Assembly (NCBI GenBank): GCA_947475085.1
Contig: CANJLU010000004.1
Location: 1-41,105 of the forward strand
Origin: Coxiellaceae bacterium
Lineage (GTDB): Bacteria > Pseudomonadota > Gammaproteobacteria > Diplorickettsiales > Diplorickettsiaceae
Direction of reading: 5' to 3'
Length of the DNA stretch: 41,105 nucleotides
In this document: one piece after another, positions 18,230 to 27,519 of the stretch
Position numbering within the stretch: the stretch's first letter is position 1
Layout of the letters: each line of letters begins with the position of its first letter
Made by a program: the position numbers and the translations under genes
Notes under the pieces: model-generated
Seen by the model: the letters and a program-made list of their open reading frames with translations, nothing else
Told to the model about the DNA's origin: nothing
Database searches by the model: none

Positions 18230-18256
18230 TATTTAGTCTTAATAAAAGACTAAATA
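18230..18256. promoter_or_regulatory. Perfect 11-base inverted repeat, candidate repressor operator
   Basis: TATTTAGTCTT (18230-18240), a 5-base spacer AATAA, then AAGACTAAATA (18246-18256) form a perfect dyad 45 bases upstream of the S24-type repressor start. The spacing fits an autoregulatory operator for a dimeric HTH protein. It could instead be a short hairpin. No second copy was noticed elsewhere in the window. Confidence 0.45.
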
Positions 18257-18524
18257 ACTTGAGCGTTACATTTTTTATTGTAGGTACTTTGTCTATGTAG
18301 ATTCTTTGCATTTAATAATTTAAAAATAGGGTTAAAAAATTAACTAAAAATAGTTTAGTTCACCGGTTAATATTACTTATCTAAAATAAATAAATTTTCC
18401 GGCTAACTGAAATAGTGCTAAAAATTTTTTAATAATAGCTATAAAAATACCCTGGAGTTTAAATAACAGGTTAGTAGTTGATGTTTACTTTAAATTTAAG
18501 CTAAGTTTTCATGACATTTAAAAC

Positions 18525-18649
18525 TATGCTCAAAGCAATTAAATTTTTGGCAAGGGGCCGCGAAAAGCAGCAACCTTTGTCCCTATAATATACATGAGGA
18601 TTGCGCGTTGAGCGACAATACAGCCAAAAATTCAAGTGCGAAGAGTATA
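18525..18649 (-). repeat. Dispersed repeat B, copy 4 (reverse orientation)
   Basis: Read on the plus strand, it starts TATGCTCAAAGCAATT (consensus TATACTCACAGCAATT), passes through TTTTTGGCAAGG and ATGAGGATTGCG, and ends TTCAAGTGCGAAGAGTATA. It is the most diverged of the four near-complete copies, yet the frame encoding IHEDC-LS-N..KNSSAKSI remains open. It lies in a non-coding stretch. Confidence 0.8.
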
Positions 18650-18865
18650 TCTATCATTATTTTATAGACACAACTCAAGCCTACAATAAAGGAAACATCT
18701 CGTTAAGTTTATCCATTATAACGAATATCCTCGATAGAGTGGATAGTAAGAGTTGTTTTTATTTAAAATAAGCTATGTGGATTAGACCATAGTGATTTAG
18801 CTATGCTGATTTTACTTTGTTACTGGCTAAAAAGGATTAATACCTAGAGTCTACTTTAAGTTCCT

Positions 18866-18895
18866 GGATTACGGAGCGCAACACGCTCGCAATCC
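18866..18895. repeat. Short GC-rich stem related to repeat C
   Basis: GGATTACGGAGCG and CGCTCGCAATCC flank a small loop (CAACA) and can form an imperfect stem. The CGCTCGCAAT core is shared with the palindromic element at 2067-2136. It lies about 75 bases upstream of the receiver-protein start. Confidence 0.45.
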
Positions 18896-18971
18896 GTAGA
18901 CTATCGCGATCTAGTTTTATAACGATCAAGTGATGGAAAATAAAACGATTGCTAATTTATGGAGAAGAATA

Positions 18972-19472
18972 ATGTCAATTTTAAAATTACGAGCTAACCT
19001 CGTTGGAAAAATTAAAGATTTTGGAAATTGCTTTCACCCCATGTTGAAAAAATCTTTAGAAGAATTAAGCTTACCTACAAAAAAAATGACTGACTCTTTG
19101 GCGCGAATTTTATGTATAGACGATAACAAAATTTGTCAAACAATCAATATCAATCAACTTCAAAAATTTGGTTGCCGGGTAGATTGTGTTAATTCTGCAC
19201 GCAGTGCTCTAGAGAAACTGACCTTAGCTTACCAAGTTATTTTCTTAGATGTCCATTTGCCGGATTGCAGCATTGACGTATTGATTAATTTAATCCGTAG
19301 TGATGAGGGTAATGTTAATCAAAAGGTACCCATCATATTAACCAGTAGTTGGCTTAACGAAGCTTTCAAGAAAAATTATCTCGCTTTAGATGTCGATGAT
19401 GTGTATGTAAAGCCCATGCAAGAAAAGGATTTTAAAAAAATTTTACAAAACTATGGTGTTATAAAATTTTAA
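18972..19472 (+). CDS. Orphan response-regulator receiver protein
   Basis: From the ATG at 18972 (GGAGAAG 5 bases before it) the protein has 166 residues. The frame extends to a GTG at 18930, but that start lacks a ribosome binding site. After a basic leader of about 43 residues comes one CheY-like receiver domain: acidic pair D50/D51 (LCIDDNK), phosphoacceptor D93 (VIFLDVHLPDC), Thr/Ser in IILTSSW and Lys147-Pro (VYVKPM). There is no output domain, so it would work as a phosphate carrier or by protein contact. No kinase is adjacent; the nearest in the window are the hybrid kinases past 36.5 kb. Confidence 0.85.
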   Translation: MSILKLRANLVGKIKDFGNCFHPMLKKSLEELSLPTKKMTDSLARILCIDDNKICQTININQLQKFGCRVDCVNSARSALEKLTLAYQVIFLDVHLPDCSIDVLINLIRSDEGNVNQKVPIILTSSWLNEAFKKNYLALDVDDVYVKPMQEKDFKKILQNYGVIKF

Positions 19473-19507
19473 ATGACAACAAACAGCTTAAGGTGATTAG
19501 ATTTTTT

Positions 19508-20206
19508 TCAAGCAGGCATTAACTGGCCATCTTCCATATGTAGAATTCGATCTAATCGACTTGCGAGACCTTGATCATGCGTGACGATAATTAAGCTGGT
19601 ATTAAATTCTTCATTGAGTTCGAGTAAAGTTTGATAAACCTGCTCGGCCGTGTGGCTATCGAGATTACCCGTGGGCTCATCCGCTAAGATACAAAGTGGA
19701 TTGTTAACTAACGCTCTGACGATGGCAGTGCGTTGACGTTCTCCACCGGATAATTCACCGAGCTTATGGTGTTGCCGATGTATCAGACCGACTTTTTTTA
19801 ATAAAGTAAGTGCTTTCTTTTGGGCTAAGGAGGGCTTAACACCTGATAATAATAAAGGAATACACGTATTTTCTAATACACTAAATTCAGGTAATAGATG
19901 GTGAAATTGATAAATAAAACCAAGATAACGATTACGCAGCTGACTACGCTGGTTCTCGGTCAATTCCGCTAAATTTTGTCCTGCCAGAAAAACTTCGCCA
20001 GAACTAGGGCGATCCAATCCACCTAATAAATGTAGTAAGGTACTTTTTCCTGCGCCTGAAGGACCAACGATAGCAATACGTTCGCGAGCTTGCACAGAAA
20101 AATTGATAGGTTTGAGTACTTCTACATACAGTGAACCATCGTGAAAGGTTTTACTTAAACGCGTACAACTCAGTACAGCAGCATCCTGTTTAGATGATCT
20201 ATTCAT
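19508..20206 (-). CDS. lolD: Lipoprotein-releasing ABC transporter ATPase LolD
   Basis: LolD powers extraction of outer-membrane lipoproteins from the inner membrane to LolA. The 232-residue ATPase shows Walker A GPSGAGKSTLLHLLGGLD, the Q-loop region LGFIYQFHHLLPEFSVLEN typical of LolD/MacB, the signature LSGGERQRTAIVRALVN, Walker B CILADEPTGNLD and an H-loop IIVTHD. Its start overlaps the upstream permease gene by 8 bases, so the two are coupled. Confidence 0.95.
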   Translation of the reverse strand: MNRSSKQDAAVLSCTRLSKTFHDGSLYVEVLKPINFSVQARERIAIVGPSGAGKSTLLHLLGGLDRPSSGEVFLAGQNLAELTENQRSQLRNRYLGFIYQFHHLLPEFSVLENTCIPLLLSGVKPSLAQKKALTLLKKVGLIHRQHHKLGELSGGERQRTAIVRALVNNPLCILADEPTGNLDSHTAEQVYQTLLELNEEFNTSLIIVTHDQGLASRLDRILHMEDGQLMPA

Positions 20207-21497
20207 AACGTAAAGCCTCCGCAGGAAGTGTACGCGCGGCTTTTAATGCTGGATAAATGGTGGCTAATAAGCTCATACCCAAAGCAGCTAAACAGATATG
20301 GATAACGTCAGCGGTTTCAATTTTGGAAGGTAACTTATCTACGAAAAAGTAAACATTAGAAGCAAAAATTTGCACATGAAAGGCATGTTCGATAAAGCTT
20401 AAGATGTTACTCACTTGAGAGGCCAATGCAATGCCACCGATTAAGCCCAATAAAGTACCGCTAAAACCAATCACGCAACCTTGAACCATAAAAATACTTA
20501 AAATCGTACCGGGAGTCGCGCCCAAAGTACGCAAAATCGCAATATCGGATTGTTTATCGGTGACCACCATCATTAACGATGAAACTAAATTAAATGCCGA
20601 GATGGCGATTAGTAATAATAAAATAAAAAACATCATTCTTTTTTCTAAAGAAATAGCATATATCAAACTACCGAAGGTACTGGTCCAATCAGTTACGGTA
20701 TAAGAGGGTGGTAATGCTTTATTAAGTGCACTCGAAACACGCGGTGCGAGATATAAATCATTTAACTTTAAACGTAAGCCGCTTACGCCTTGACCCAATT
20801 GAAACAATGTTTGTGCATCTTTTAGGGCGACGTACGCCATGCCACTTTCAAATCCAAAACTTCGTCCAACACGAAAAATTCCGCTGACCGTAAAGGTTTT
20901 AAAGCGAGGAATAATTCCGACAGGGGTTAAGCTGACACTAGGTGTGATGACATTAACTTTGTCTCCGACTTGAATGCCCAAGCCTAAGGCTAATTCTTCA
21001 CCCAACACAATATTATATTGACCGGGTTCTAAGTTGAAATTACCTTCCACAATTTTATGCGGTATTTCAGAGACATTTTTCTCCAAATTAGGCAGTACAC
21101 CGGTGATCATAATCGGATGCGGTTGGCCTTGATCAATTAATAAACCTTGTCCCGCAGCATAGGGGGCGCTGGCAATAACGTCGGCCTGTTGCGATACTTT
21201 TTGTGTTAACGGAGCAATTTGCGTCAGTGGATGTCCATTCGTCGCAGTGATAGTGACTTGAGTTGCTATATTATAGATGCGATCACGTATCGCATCATCA
21301 AAACCATTCATCACCGATAATACTGTGATTAGCACCATCACACCGAGTGCGATACCTATCATCGAGGTCAACGAAATAAAGGAAATGAAATGATTACGCT
21401 TTTTTGCACGCGTATAACGCAAACCTATGTATAAAGCGATAGGACGGAACACACCAAGCACCCTCAATGTTGTTAGGCTAGGTAATATACCACTCAC
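20199..21497 (-). CDS. lolC: Lipoprotein-releasing ABC transporter permease (LolC/LolE family)
   Basis: This is the inner-membrane permease of the Lol system. The 432-residue protein has an N-terminal helix (FISFISLTSMIGIALGVMVLITVLSVMNGF), a large periplasmic domain (about 75-280) and three C-terminal helices with SLMMVVTDKQSDIAILRTLGATPG and PALKAARTLPAEALRYE. Only one such permease is encoded beside lolD, so it may act as a homodimer (LolF type) rather than a LolC-LolE pair. The start is GTG at 21497 without a ribosome binding site; GTG at 21452, preceded by GAGG, gives an N-terminus (MFRPIALYIGLRY) that fits the family better. Confidence 0.92.
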   Translation of the reverse strand: MSGILPSLTTLRVLGVFRPIALYIGLRYTRAKKRNHFISFISLTSMIGIALGVMVLITVLSVMNGFDDAIRDRIYNIATQVTITATNGHPLTQIAPLTQKVSQQADVIASAPYAAGQGLLIDQGQPHPIMITGVLPNLEKNVSEIPHKIVEGNFNLEPGQYNIVLGEELALGLGIQVGDKVNVITPSVSLTPVGIIPRFKTFTVSGIFRVGRSFGFESGMAYVALKDAQTLFQLGQGVSGLRLKLNDLYLAPRVSSALNKALPPSYTVTDWTSTFGSLIYAISLEKRMMFFILLLLIAISAFNLVSSLMMVVTDKQSDIAILRTLGATPGTILSIFMVQGCVIGFSGTLLGLIGGIALASQVSNILSFIEHAFHVQIFASNVYFFVDKLPSKIETADVIHICLAALGMSLLATIYPALKAARTLPAEALRYE

Positions 21498-21563
21498 AAT
21501 AAAGAATGCGAATGTTTAATGCGCGGAACGCCTGCTGATAAGGGTAGAAATAGACTTTTCTCG

Positions 21564-22379
21564 CTATATCTTTGTTGCGGCTTCGGTAGGCTCGCCCATG
21601 GCGACGATGGCATGAAATCCACCATCTACATGCACTACTTCGCCGGTAATACCGGAAGCCATATCGGAACAAAGGAACGCCGCGGTGTTTCCGACTTGTT
21701 CTATCGTAGTATTTTGGCGTAATGGCGTAACAGCCGCATTATACGCCAAGATTTTTCGAAAGCCCGAAATGCCCGAGGCAGCGAGTGTGCGTATGGGGCC
21801 CGCCGAGATAGCATTAATCCGGATGTGCTTAGGGCCTAAACTATTGGCCAGATAACGGACATTGGCCTCTAAACTCGCCTTAGCTAAGCCCATAATATTA
21901 TAATTTTGCAAAGCCTTTTCTGCACCAAGATATGTGAGTGTTAGAATGGCTCCGCCGTTAGTTTGATCTTTCATCATGGGCAACGCCGCTTTCGCTAATG
22001 CCGCTAAACTGTAACTACTGATATCATGTGCAATTCTAAAACCTTCACGATTCACATTGTCGAGATAATCACCTTGTAATTGGTCGGCAGGTGCATAAGC
22101 AACCGAATGAACCAAGATATCCAATCCATCCCAAGTGACATTCAGTTGTTTAAAAAGTTCGGTAATTTCTTCATCGCGACTGACATCGCAAGGAATGACG
22201 ATATCTGAATTAAAATCCCGATTAGCCATTTTAGTGACACGTTCTTTTAATTTTTCACCTTGATAGGCAAAGGCTAGTTTGGCTCCTTCGCGGTGCATGG
22301 CTTCAGCAATTCCGTAAGCAATCGATCGATCACTCGCTAAACCAACAATTAATGCACGTTTATTATCTAGCAGACCCAT
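21564..22379 (-). CDS. fabI: Enoyl-[acyl-carrier-protein] reductase (NADH) FabI
   Basis: FabI performs the last reduction of each fatty acid elongation cycle. The 271-residue short-chain reductase begins [23 protein letters not shown], with the FabI-type cofactor motif. The active-site region is [24 protein letters not shown], with both Tyr residues and the Lys of the Y-x6-K pattern. It continues with [11 protein letters not shown] and ends [17 protein letters not shown]. The start overlaps the udk end by 17 bases. fabI lies 66 bases upstream of the lolC/E gene, same strand. Confidence 0.96.
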   Translation of the reverse strand: MGLLDNKRALIVGLASDRSIAYGIAEAMHREGAKLAFAYQGEKLKERVTKMANRDFNSDIVIPCDVSRDEEITELFKQLNVTWDGLDILVHSVAYAPADQLQGDYLDNVNREGFRIAHDISSYSLAALAKAALPMMKDQTNGGAILTLTYLGAEKALQNYNIMGLAKASLEANVRYLANSLGPKHIRINAISAGPIRTLAASGISGFRKILAYNAAVTPLRQNTTIEQVGNTAAFLCSDMASGITGEVVHVDGGFHAIVAMGEPTEAATKI

Positions 22380-23028
22380 GGTTTTCCTCTTTGCTTTTGT
22401 TACTAAAATTATTTAATAATTCTCGGATTTTTGCTTTGATGAGTTCGATCGCAATCCGGTTTTCGCCGCCACGTGGAACAATGATATCAGCATAATGTTT
22501 CGAAGGCTCTATGAATTGGGAATACATCGGACGAACGGTTTGTTGGTATTGTGTTAACACGGCTCCGATTTCTCTACCACGCTCTATGACATCGCGTTTG
22601 ATGCGACGAGTTAAACAAACATCTAACGGAGTATCCATATAGATACGGATATCCATCAATTCCCTTAAGCTAATTTCCGCAAACAGCAAGATACCTTCTA
22701 AGACAATGATCGTATGTGGACCTAAGCGTCGGGTTTGCTGTTCACGTATGTGTAACGTGTGATTATAAATCGGAATTTCTACGGATTTACCAGCCTGTAA
22801 TTGCTTAAGATGACTGATGAGCAGGTGATGATCAAACGCATCCGGGTGATCATAATTGGTTTCTAAACGATTCTCAAAGGGGATGTTACTGTTATCCTTA
22901 TAATAAGAGTCTTCAGAAATGACAGCGACTTGCTCGGAGCCTAGCTCTTTTACGATGGTATTGGCCAATAAACTCTTGCCCGAAGCAGAGGCCCCGGCGA
23001 TACCGATGATGATACAGCGCTGAGTCAT
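22363..23028 (-). CDS. udk: Uridine kinase
   Basis: Udk phosphorylates uridine and cytidine in pyrimidine salvage. From the ATG at 23028 ([12 protein letters not shown], with TAAGG about 8 bases before it) the protein is 221 residues, close to the usual 213. The frame runs on to 23097 but those 23 residues are not family-like. Landmarks are the P-loop [52 protein letters not shown] and [12 protein letters not shown]. Confidence 0.95.
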   Translation of the reverse strand: MTQRCIIIGIAGASASGKSLLANTIVKELGSEQVAVISEDSYYKDNSNIPFENRLETNYDHPDAFDHHLLISHLKQLQAGKSVEIPIYNHTLHIREQQTRRLGPHTIIVLEGILLFAEISLRELMDIRIYMDTPLDVCLTRRIKRDVIERGREIGAVLTQYQQTVRPMYSQFIEPSKHYADIIVPRGGENRIAIELIKAKIRELLNNFSNKSKEENHGSAR

Positions 23029-23202
23029 ACAAGCCTTAGTATGGAATAAATGCCCGTAAGTTAGCAGTTTTTTATAAAAAGGTAAATGGCATAACAAATA
23101 TTGATGGATTAATATTATATTTATTTAATAATTTTATTATGTTAAACAACTATTATATGTGAAAATATAATTATAAAGAAAATCATAAAAAAAGGATAAT
23201 AA

Positions 23203-24855
23203 ATGGACATAGAAACTATTAATGAAGATGCAGTAAACAGGGAAGATGACAGTCAACATATAAGTTATCTCCCCTCAAATTTTTCAGAAGAACCCGTCGT
23301 TTTTTCAATGCTAGCATTTAAGAAAATGTTAGGTATGTCCGCGCCATTGATGTTATCCCATTTAACAAATATGTTAGGTGGATTTGGGAATGTATATCTT
23401 TTTTCTAGATTAAGTGCTAAGTCGCTTGCTTCTGCTGGGCTCATTACTGCAACACAAAATCTTTTTGTCGCTTCTTTGGGTAGTAGTCTATATGGGGCGA
23501 GCGTATTGATGGTGGAAGAGCGAAATCAAAGGAACCCCGAGCCAAAAAATATAGGGGTATTGTGGCGACAAATTCAATTAATAACCTTGGCTTACGATAT
23601 AGTCGCGGTACCCCTTTTCTTAACTATCGAACCTATTTTATCCGATTTAGGTCAGGATGATACGTTGCTTTCGCATGTCCAAAATTATTTTAAATATTAT
23701 GGTATTGGATTTGTCGCTAATCTCTTAAGTTTAGGTAATCAACAAATATTGTTAAGTCATGAGAATACTTTGCCTATTTTATTAATTAATATAGTTAATA
23801 ATCTTAGCAATTTTGGTTTAGGATATTTGCTAATTACCAAAAAAAATAATTGGAAAGAAAGTGCTGTGAGCATAGCTTATGGAATTTCGTCGTCCGTTAG
23901 CTTGTTACTGGGAAGTGTATATATTACTTTAAAATATCGGCAAAATAGATTATTATCGTTTAATCTAAGGCCCTGCTTAACTAATTTTCGTAAATTACTG
24001 CAAAAAGGTTTTCCGATAGGCTTGCAAAATGGTGCCGAAGTAATTGCTTTATGGGTTTCTATGTTGATGGCAGGTTATTTTGGTAATGCCAATTTGACAG
24101 CCGCTGAAATTGCTGGCCAGTATGTTTATATACTAACAGTTCCTGGTTTTGCCTTAGGGCAAGTCACGATGATCTTAAGTGCCCAACAATATTCAAGAAT
24201 GAATTATTCCGAGTTGGTAAGAGTGGGTATAAGAGCCATGCTTTTATCACAAATATTACCAGCATGCGGTATGGTATTTTTTTTAACCGTCCCTAGACAG
24301 CTAACCCAGTTTTTTTTAACTAATAACGCTGATGCAGATGAGATTTTGCAAACGACATCGCGTTTATTAATTATTAATGGAGTTGGACAATTATTTGATG
24401 GTCTACGTCAAACTTTAACGGGGGCTTTAATTGGTCAAGGTGATAATGTTTATCCCATGATTACTAATATATCTTCGATGTGTTTTATCGGGATTTTATC
24501 GTCTTATCTAATTGGTTTTTTAGCCAACAAAGAGGTTGATGGAATCTTTGCAGGACGGAGTATTTGTATGTTTTTAGCGGCACTTATGTTGGGTATCCGT
24601 TGGTTTAGAACGACACAATTTTTTTTATCGACCCCTTTACAACAAGATGCATGGGCAGGTAGTAGAACAGCATTTTTGGATGATACTGAGGATTTAATGG
24701 ATTCACAGCAATCTATTTCCGAAATAAATTCTATATCGGCTACATCGAGTGCTAATTTCTTTCCAAGAGTTCCTTTAGTTCGGTCTCATAGCTTTCCTGA
24801 TTTTCAAGTTGAATCCATCGAAAGGAATGGTCCTTCTTTATGTCCCTATATTTGA
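23203..24855 (+). CDS. MATE-family multidrug/metabolite exporter
   Basis: The protein looks like a cation-coupled MATE antiporter in the inner membrane. Of 550 residues, about 40-475 form twelve predicted helices in two halves, with MSAPLMLSHLTNMLGGFGNVYLFSRLSAKSLASAGL near the start and the second-half equivalent KGFPIGLQNGAEVIALWVSMLMAGYFGN. An N-terminal acidic leader (about 38 residues) and a C-terminal Ser-rich tail of about 70 residues (ending PSLCPYI) extend beyond the usual 450-residue core. AAAGGA precedes the ATG. It heads a co-directional run of six genes and diverges from udk, so it may export the product of the cluster. Confidence 0.9.
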   Translation: MDIETINEDAVNREDDSQHISYLPSNFSEEPVVFSMLAFKKMLGMSAPLMLSHLTNMLGGFGNVYLFSRLSAKSLASAGLITATQNLFVASLGSSLYGASVLMVEERNQRNPEPKNIGVLWRQIQLITLAYDIVAVPLFLTIEPILSDLGQDDTLLSHVQNYFKYYGIGFVANLLSLGNQQILLSHENTLPILLINIVNNLSNFGLGYLLITKKNNWKESAVSIAYGISSSVSLLLGSVYITLKYRQNRLLSFNLRPCLTNFRKLLQKGFPIGLQNGAEVIALWVSMLMAGYFGNANLTAAEIAGQYVYILTVPGFALGQVTMILSAQQYSRMNYSELVRVGIRAMLLSQILPACGMVFFLTVPRQLTQFFLTNNADADEILQTTSRLLIINGVGQLFDGLRQTLTGALIGQGDNVYPMITNISSMCFIGILSSYLIGFLANKEVDGIFAGRSICMFLAALMLGIRWFRTTQFFLSTPLQQDAWAGSRTAFLDDTEDLMDSQQSISEINSISATSSANFFPRVPLVRSHSFPDFQVESIERNGPSLCPYI

Positions 24856-24891
24856 GTGGCTGAAAAGGAATATAACTCAATATAAAGCAAA

Positions 24892-26166
24892 ATGAAAAAA
24901 CGGAATAGGTCATTGGATACATTTCTTAAGCAACAGTTTAATCTTGATGAAGATTATATCCATTTGTCTTTGTGTCTAATAGCGTCGCATCCAAATTGCG
25001 TTCAGGATATGATTGATTATTATCAATACCAACTTAATCGAAACCCAGCTTTATTTTACCGTAATAAAGATTCATTAAATGAAAAAGTTTTACAAGCTGC
25101 TGCAGATTATTTATTAAGCCATCCAGATAATATTGCATTAACAAATAATACAACAGAAGGTTTAGCCTTGGTTTATATGGGTTTTAAGTTAGATGCAGGC
25201 GATGAGATTTTAACCAGCATTCACGATCATTATGCTTCAGATAAAATTTTGTTTTTTAAAGCAAAACATTCAGGAGCGATAGTCAAAAAAATTGAATTGT
25301 ATAGAAATCCAGCAGAGGTGACCGAGCAAGAAATTATTAAAAACCTAAAGAAAAATATTAATGCTAAAACAAGATTATTAGCACTAACCTGGGTGCATTC
25401 TTGCACGGGGGTTAAATTACCAATGAAAAAGATTCAAAATTTAATAGCGACTATTAATACATTTAGGATCAAACACGAAAGGATTATTTTAAGTATAGAT
25501 GCAGTACATGGTTTGGGGGTAGAAGATTTTAATAATGTAACAGATATCGGATGCGATTTTTTGATTAGCGGTTGTCATAAATGGTTACATGGGCCAAGAG
25601 GCACGGGTTTGGTATGGGGTACAGAAGAAGCTTGGATGCGTTTAATTCCTATTAGTGCTTCGTTCGATCTACCCGCATTTCTTCCTTGGAGAAAAAAAGA
25701 ATATGAAAATACATTTTGCCCCCCTGCCCGTAGCTGTAACCCAGGAGGGTTTCCAAATTTTGAATATCGCTGGGCATTAACAGAAGCGTTTAATTTTAAT
25801 AATAGCATTGGAAAAACCATAATAAACCAAAAAATTTTGCTACTAGCGGATATATGCAAAGAAGGATTAAAAAAAATCCAGGGGATTCGTCTGTATACCC
25901 CGTTAGAAAAAAAAATTTCTTCAGGGTTAGTTTGTTTTGATGTAATTGGATGCAATCCTACAACAATTGTCGATGCTATGTTAGAAAAAAAAATTATGAT
26001 AGGCCAAACACCCTATAGAAATTCTTGTTTACGTATTGCACCAAGTATTATTAATAAAAAAGAAGATATTTATAGGACGCTTGAAGCTTTAATAAATATA
26101 GTGGAAATTTTAACAACAGGGATGAAGGATGAAAAACATATTATGTATAACGGATACATTAAATGA
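24892..26166 (+). CDS. Class V aminotransferase-fold PLP enzyme
   Basis: This 424-residue protein has the fold-type I class V pattern seen in isopenicillin N epimerase-like enzymes and cysteine desulfurases. The PLP-binding Lys is K230 in ISGCHKWLHGPRGTGL, with the Asp-x-x-His pair D203/H206 in SIDAVHGLGV and a substrate/PLP loop NNTTEGLAL at about 85-93. The conserved catalytic Cys loop of desulfurases is not apparent, so epimerase, lyase or aminotransferase activity is more likely than sulfur transfer. It follows the MATE gene by 36 bases and overlaps the glycosyltransferase gene by 38 bases. Substrate unknown. Confidence 0.85.
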   Translation: MKKRNRSLDTFLKQQFNLDEDYIHLSLCLIASHPNCVQDMIDYYQYQLNRNPALFYRNKDSLNEKVLQAAADYLLSHPDNIALTNNTTEGLALVYMGFKLDAGDEILTSIHDHYASDKILFFKAKHSGAIVKKIELYRNPAEVTEQEIIKNLKKNINAKTRLLALTWVHSCTGVKLPMKKIQNLIATINTFRIKHERIILSIDAVHGLGVEDFNNVTDIGCDFLISGCHKWLHGPRGTGLVWGTEEAWMRLIPISASFDLPAFLPWRKKEYENTFCPPARSCNPGGFPNFEYRWALTEAFNFNNSIGKTIINQKILLLADICKEGLKKIQGIRLYTPLEKKISSGLVCFDVIGCNPTTIVDAMLEKKIMIGQTPYRNSCLRIAPSIINKKEDIYRTLEALINIVEILTTGMKDEKHIMYNGYIK

Positions 26167-27439
26167 TTTTAAAGAAATAACTAAAGAGCATGCGACTTAT
26201 TTTTTTCCGATTAAACAATTAAGACCTTCAGAGCATAATTTTTCATTGTTTGAATCTGCATTTAAAAAATTATCAAATCAACTTGATTTAAATCAAATTG
26301 ATTTGATTCTTGCAGAATATATTGAGGCTCTACCCTTAATCTATTTTATCCGTCGCGCTGGTTTTTATTGTCCATCCATACTTATTCCTCATACGAATGC
26401 TTACCCTTTAGATATTTTAATTTACTTTATTTTACTGAGGAGCTATCCACATTCAGAAGATATTATTTTATGTGGTTCAGAACATGCGGCGGTTGCTTAT
26501 AAAAAAATAGTAGATATAAATGCAAAAAACATAGCAACATTTGGGATTAAAAAGGATTTTAAGCCTTTAAATAGAAGCTTATGTCGAGAAGAGCTGCAAC
26601 TATCAAAAGAAAAAAAAATAATGCTTTATACGGGGCGGTTTATGAATGATAAGGGATTAGAAACCTTATTAGCTATTTATTCATCGTTGTTAAAACAAAA
26701 ACAAAATGTCCAATTAATTATTAGCACGAGTCATATTGATCCTAATTATTATAATACATTAGCTCACTCTACGAAAGATGTGATCATTTTTTATAGACTA
26801 GAAAGAGATAAGCTAGTAAAGCTTTACAATGCGGCTGATATTTATATTTCTTGCGCACTAAGCATTTTTGAAACTTATGGAAAGTCACCTTTAGAATCAA
26901 TAGCTTGTGGCACTCCCGTTGTAGTACCTGCGTGGGATGGTTTTCCTTATTATATTACTCCTGAGCGTGGATATTTGGTGAAGGTGAATTTTAATGACAA
27001 ATCTTTTGTATCTCCTTATCAGTTTGCAACGATAGATCAACAGGATTGCATAGAAAAAATAATCACTGTTCTTGAAGAAATGCCACGCATTAAGTCCATT
27101 TTACCTAATTGGGCTTACTATGATTACTCAATACAACAGATTAAAGATCTGATTCATACTCTCTTGAGAAGTCCTAGTTCCAAAAAATTTTATAAAGAGC
27201 TTGAGACAAGTAAAAAGAAGCTTGATCAATCTTTATTTAGCTCAGGTGTCAATGCGATTTTTAAATTTTATGAAATAAAAAAAATAGAAGATTTAATTGT
27301 TAAAAGTAATGAAGGTGTTTTTGCCAATAAATGTCAACAGGGGCGCGAAGAAATTTTAAAGATATTACATCATGAGATTTTTAATTCAATGAAATCATGC
27401 CATGAAAAAATGGAAGAAATACAAGAAATCGAAGTTTAG
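26129..27439 (+). CDS. GT4-type glycosyltransferase
   Basis: The 436-residue protein is a GT-B glycosyltransferase. The C-terminal half carries the family core: LYTGRFMNDKGLETLLAIYSSL (sugar-nucleotide domain start), then YNAADIYISCALSIFETYGKSPLESIACGTPVVVPAWDG with the E-x7-E pattern. The N-terminal acceptor domain is less conserved. About 90 C-terminal residues, Lys/Glu-rich and probably helical, follow the catalytic core. AGGG precedes the ATG, which lies inside the end of the PLP-enzyme gene. In context it probably glycosylates the product of the cluster or a surface glycan. Confidence 0.85.
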   Translation: MKNILCITDTLNDFKEITKEHATYFFPIKQLRPSEHNFSLFESAFKKLSNQLDLNQIDLILAEYIEALPLIYFIRRAGFYCPSILIPHTNAYPLDILIYFILLRSYPHSEDIILCGSEHAAVAYKKIVDINAKNIATFGIKKDFKPLNRSLCREELQLSKEKKIMLYTGRFMNDKGLETLLAIYSSLLKQKQNVQLIISTSHIDPNYYNTLAHSTKDVIIFYRLERDKLVKLYNAADIYISCALSIFETYGKSPLESIACGTPVVVPAWDGFPYYITPERGYLVKVNFNDKSFVSPYQFATIDQQDCIEKIITVLEEMPRIKSILPNWAYYDYSIQQIKDLIHTLLRSPSSKKFYKELETSKKKLDQSLFSSGVNAIFKFYEIKKIEDLIVKSNEGVFANKCQQGREEILKILHHEIFNSMKSCHEKMEEIQEIEV

Positions 27440-27519
27440 GTTTGATTATAGATGTTAAAAAGTCATAATTGATATTTTCATATCATAAATTTATTGTTAA
27501 CATATCTAAAGGAGTATTT

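Larger units (their letters stand above)
18257..18971. other. Long non-coding stretch with repeats
   Basis: About 715 AT-rich bases without a convincing gene lie between the S24-type repressor and the receiver protein. The stretch contains a reversed copy of repeat B (18525-18649) and a short GC-rich stem (18866-18895). I see no tRNA fold or other RNA gene in it. Confidence 0.6.

Noticed and set aside
24892-26166. Cysteine desulfurase as function of the class V PLP enzyme
   Set aside because: The PLP Lys motif fits, but no catalytic Cys loop near the C-terminal part is apparent and no iron-sulfur genes are nearby.
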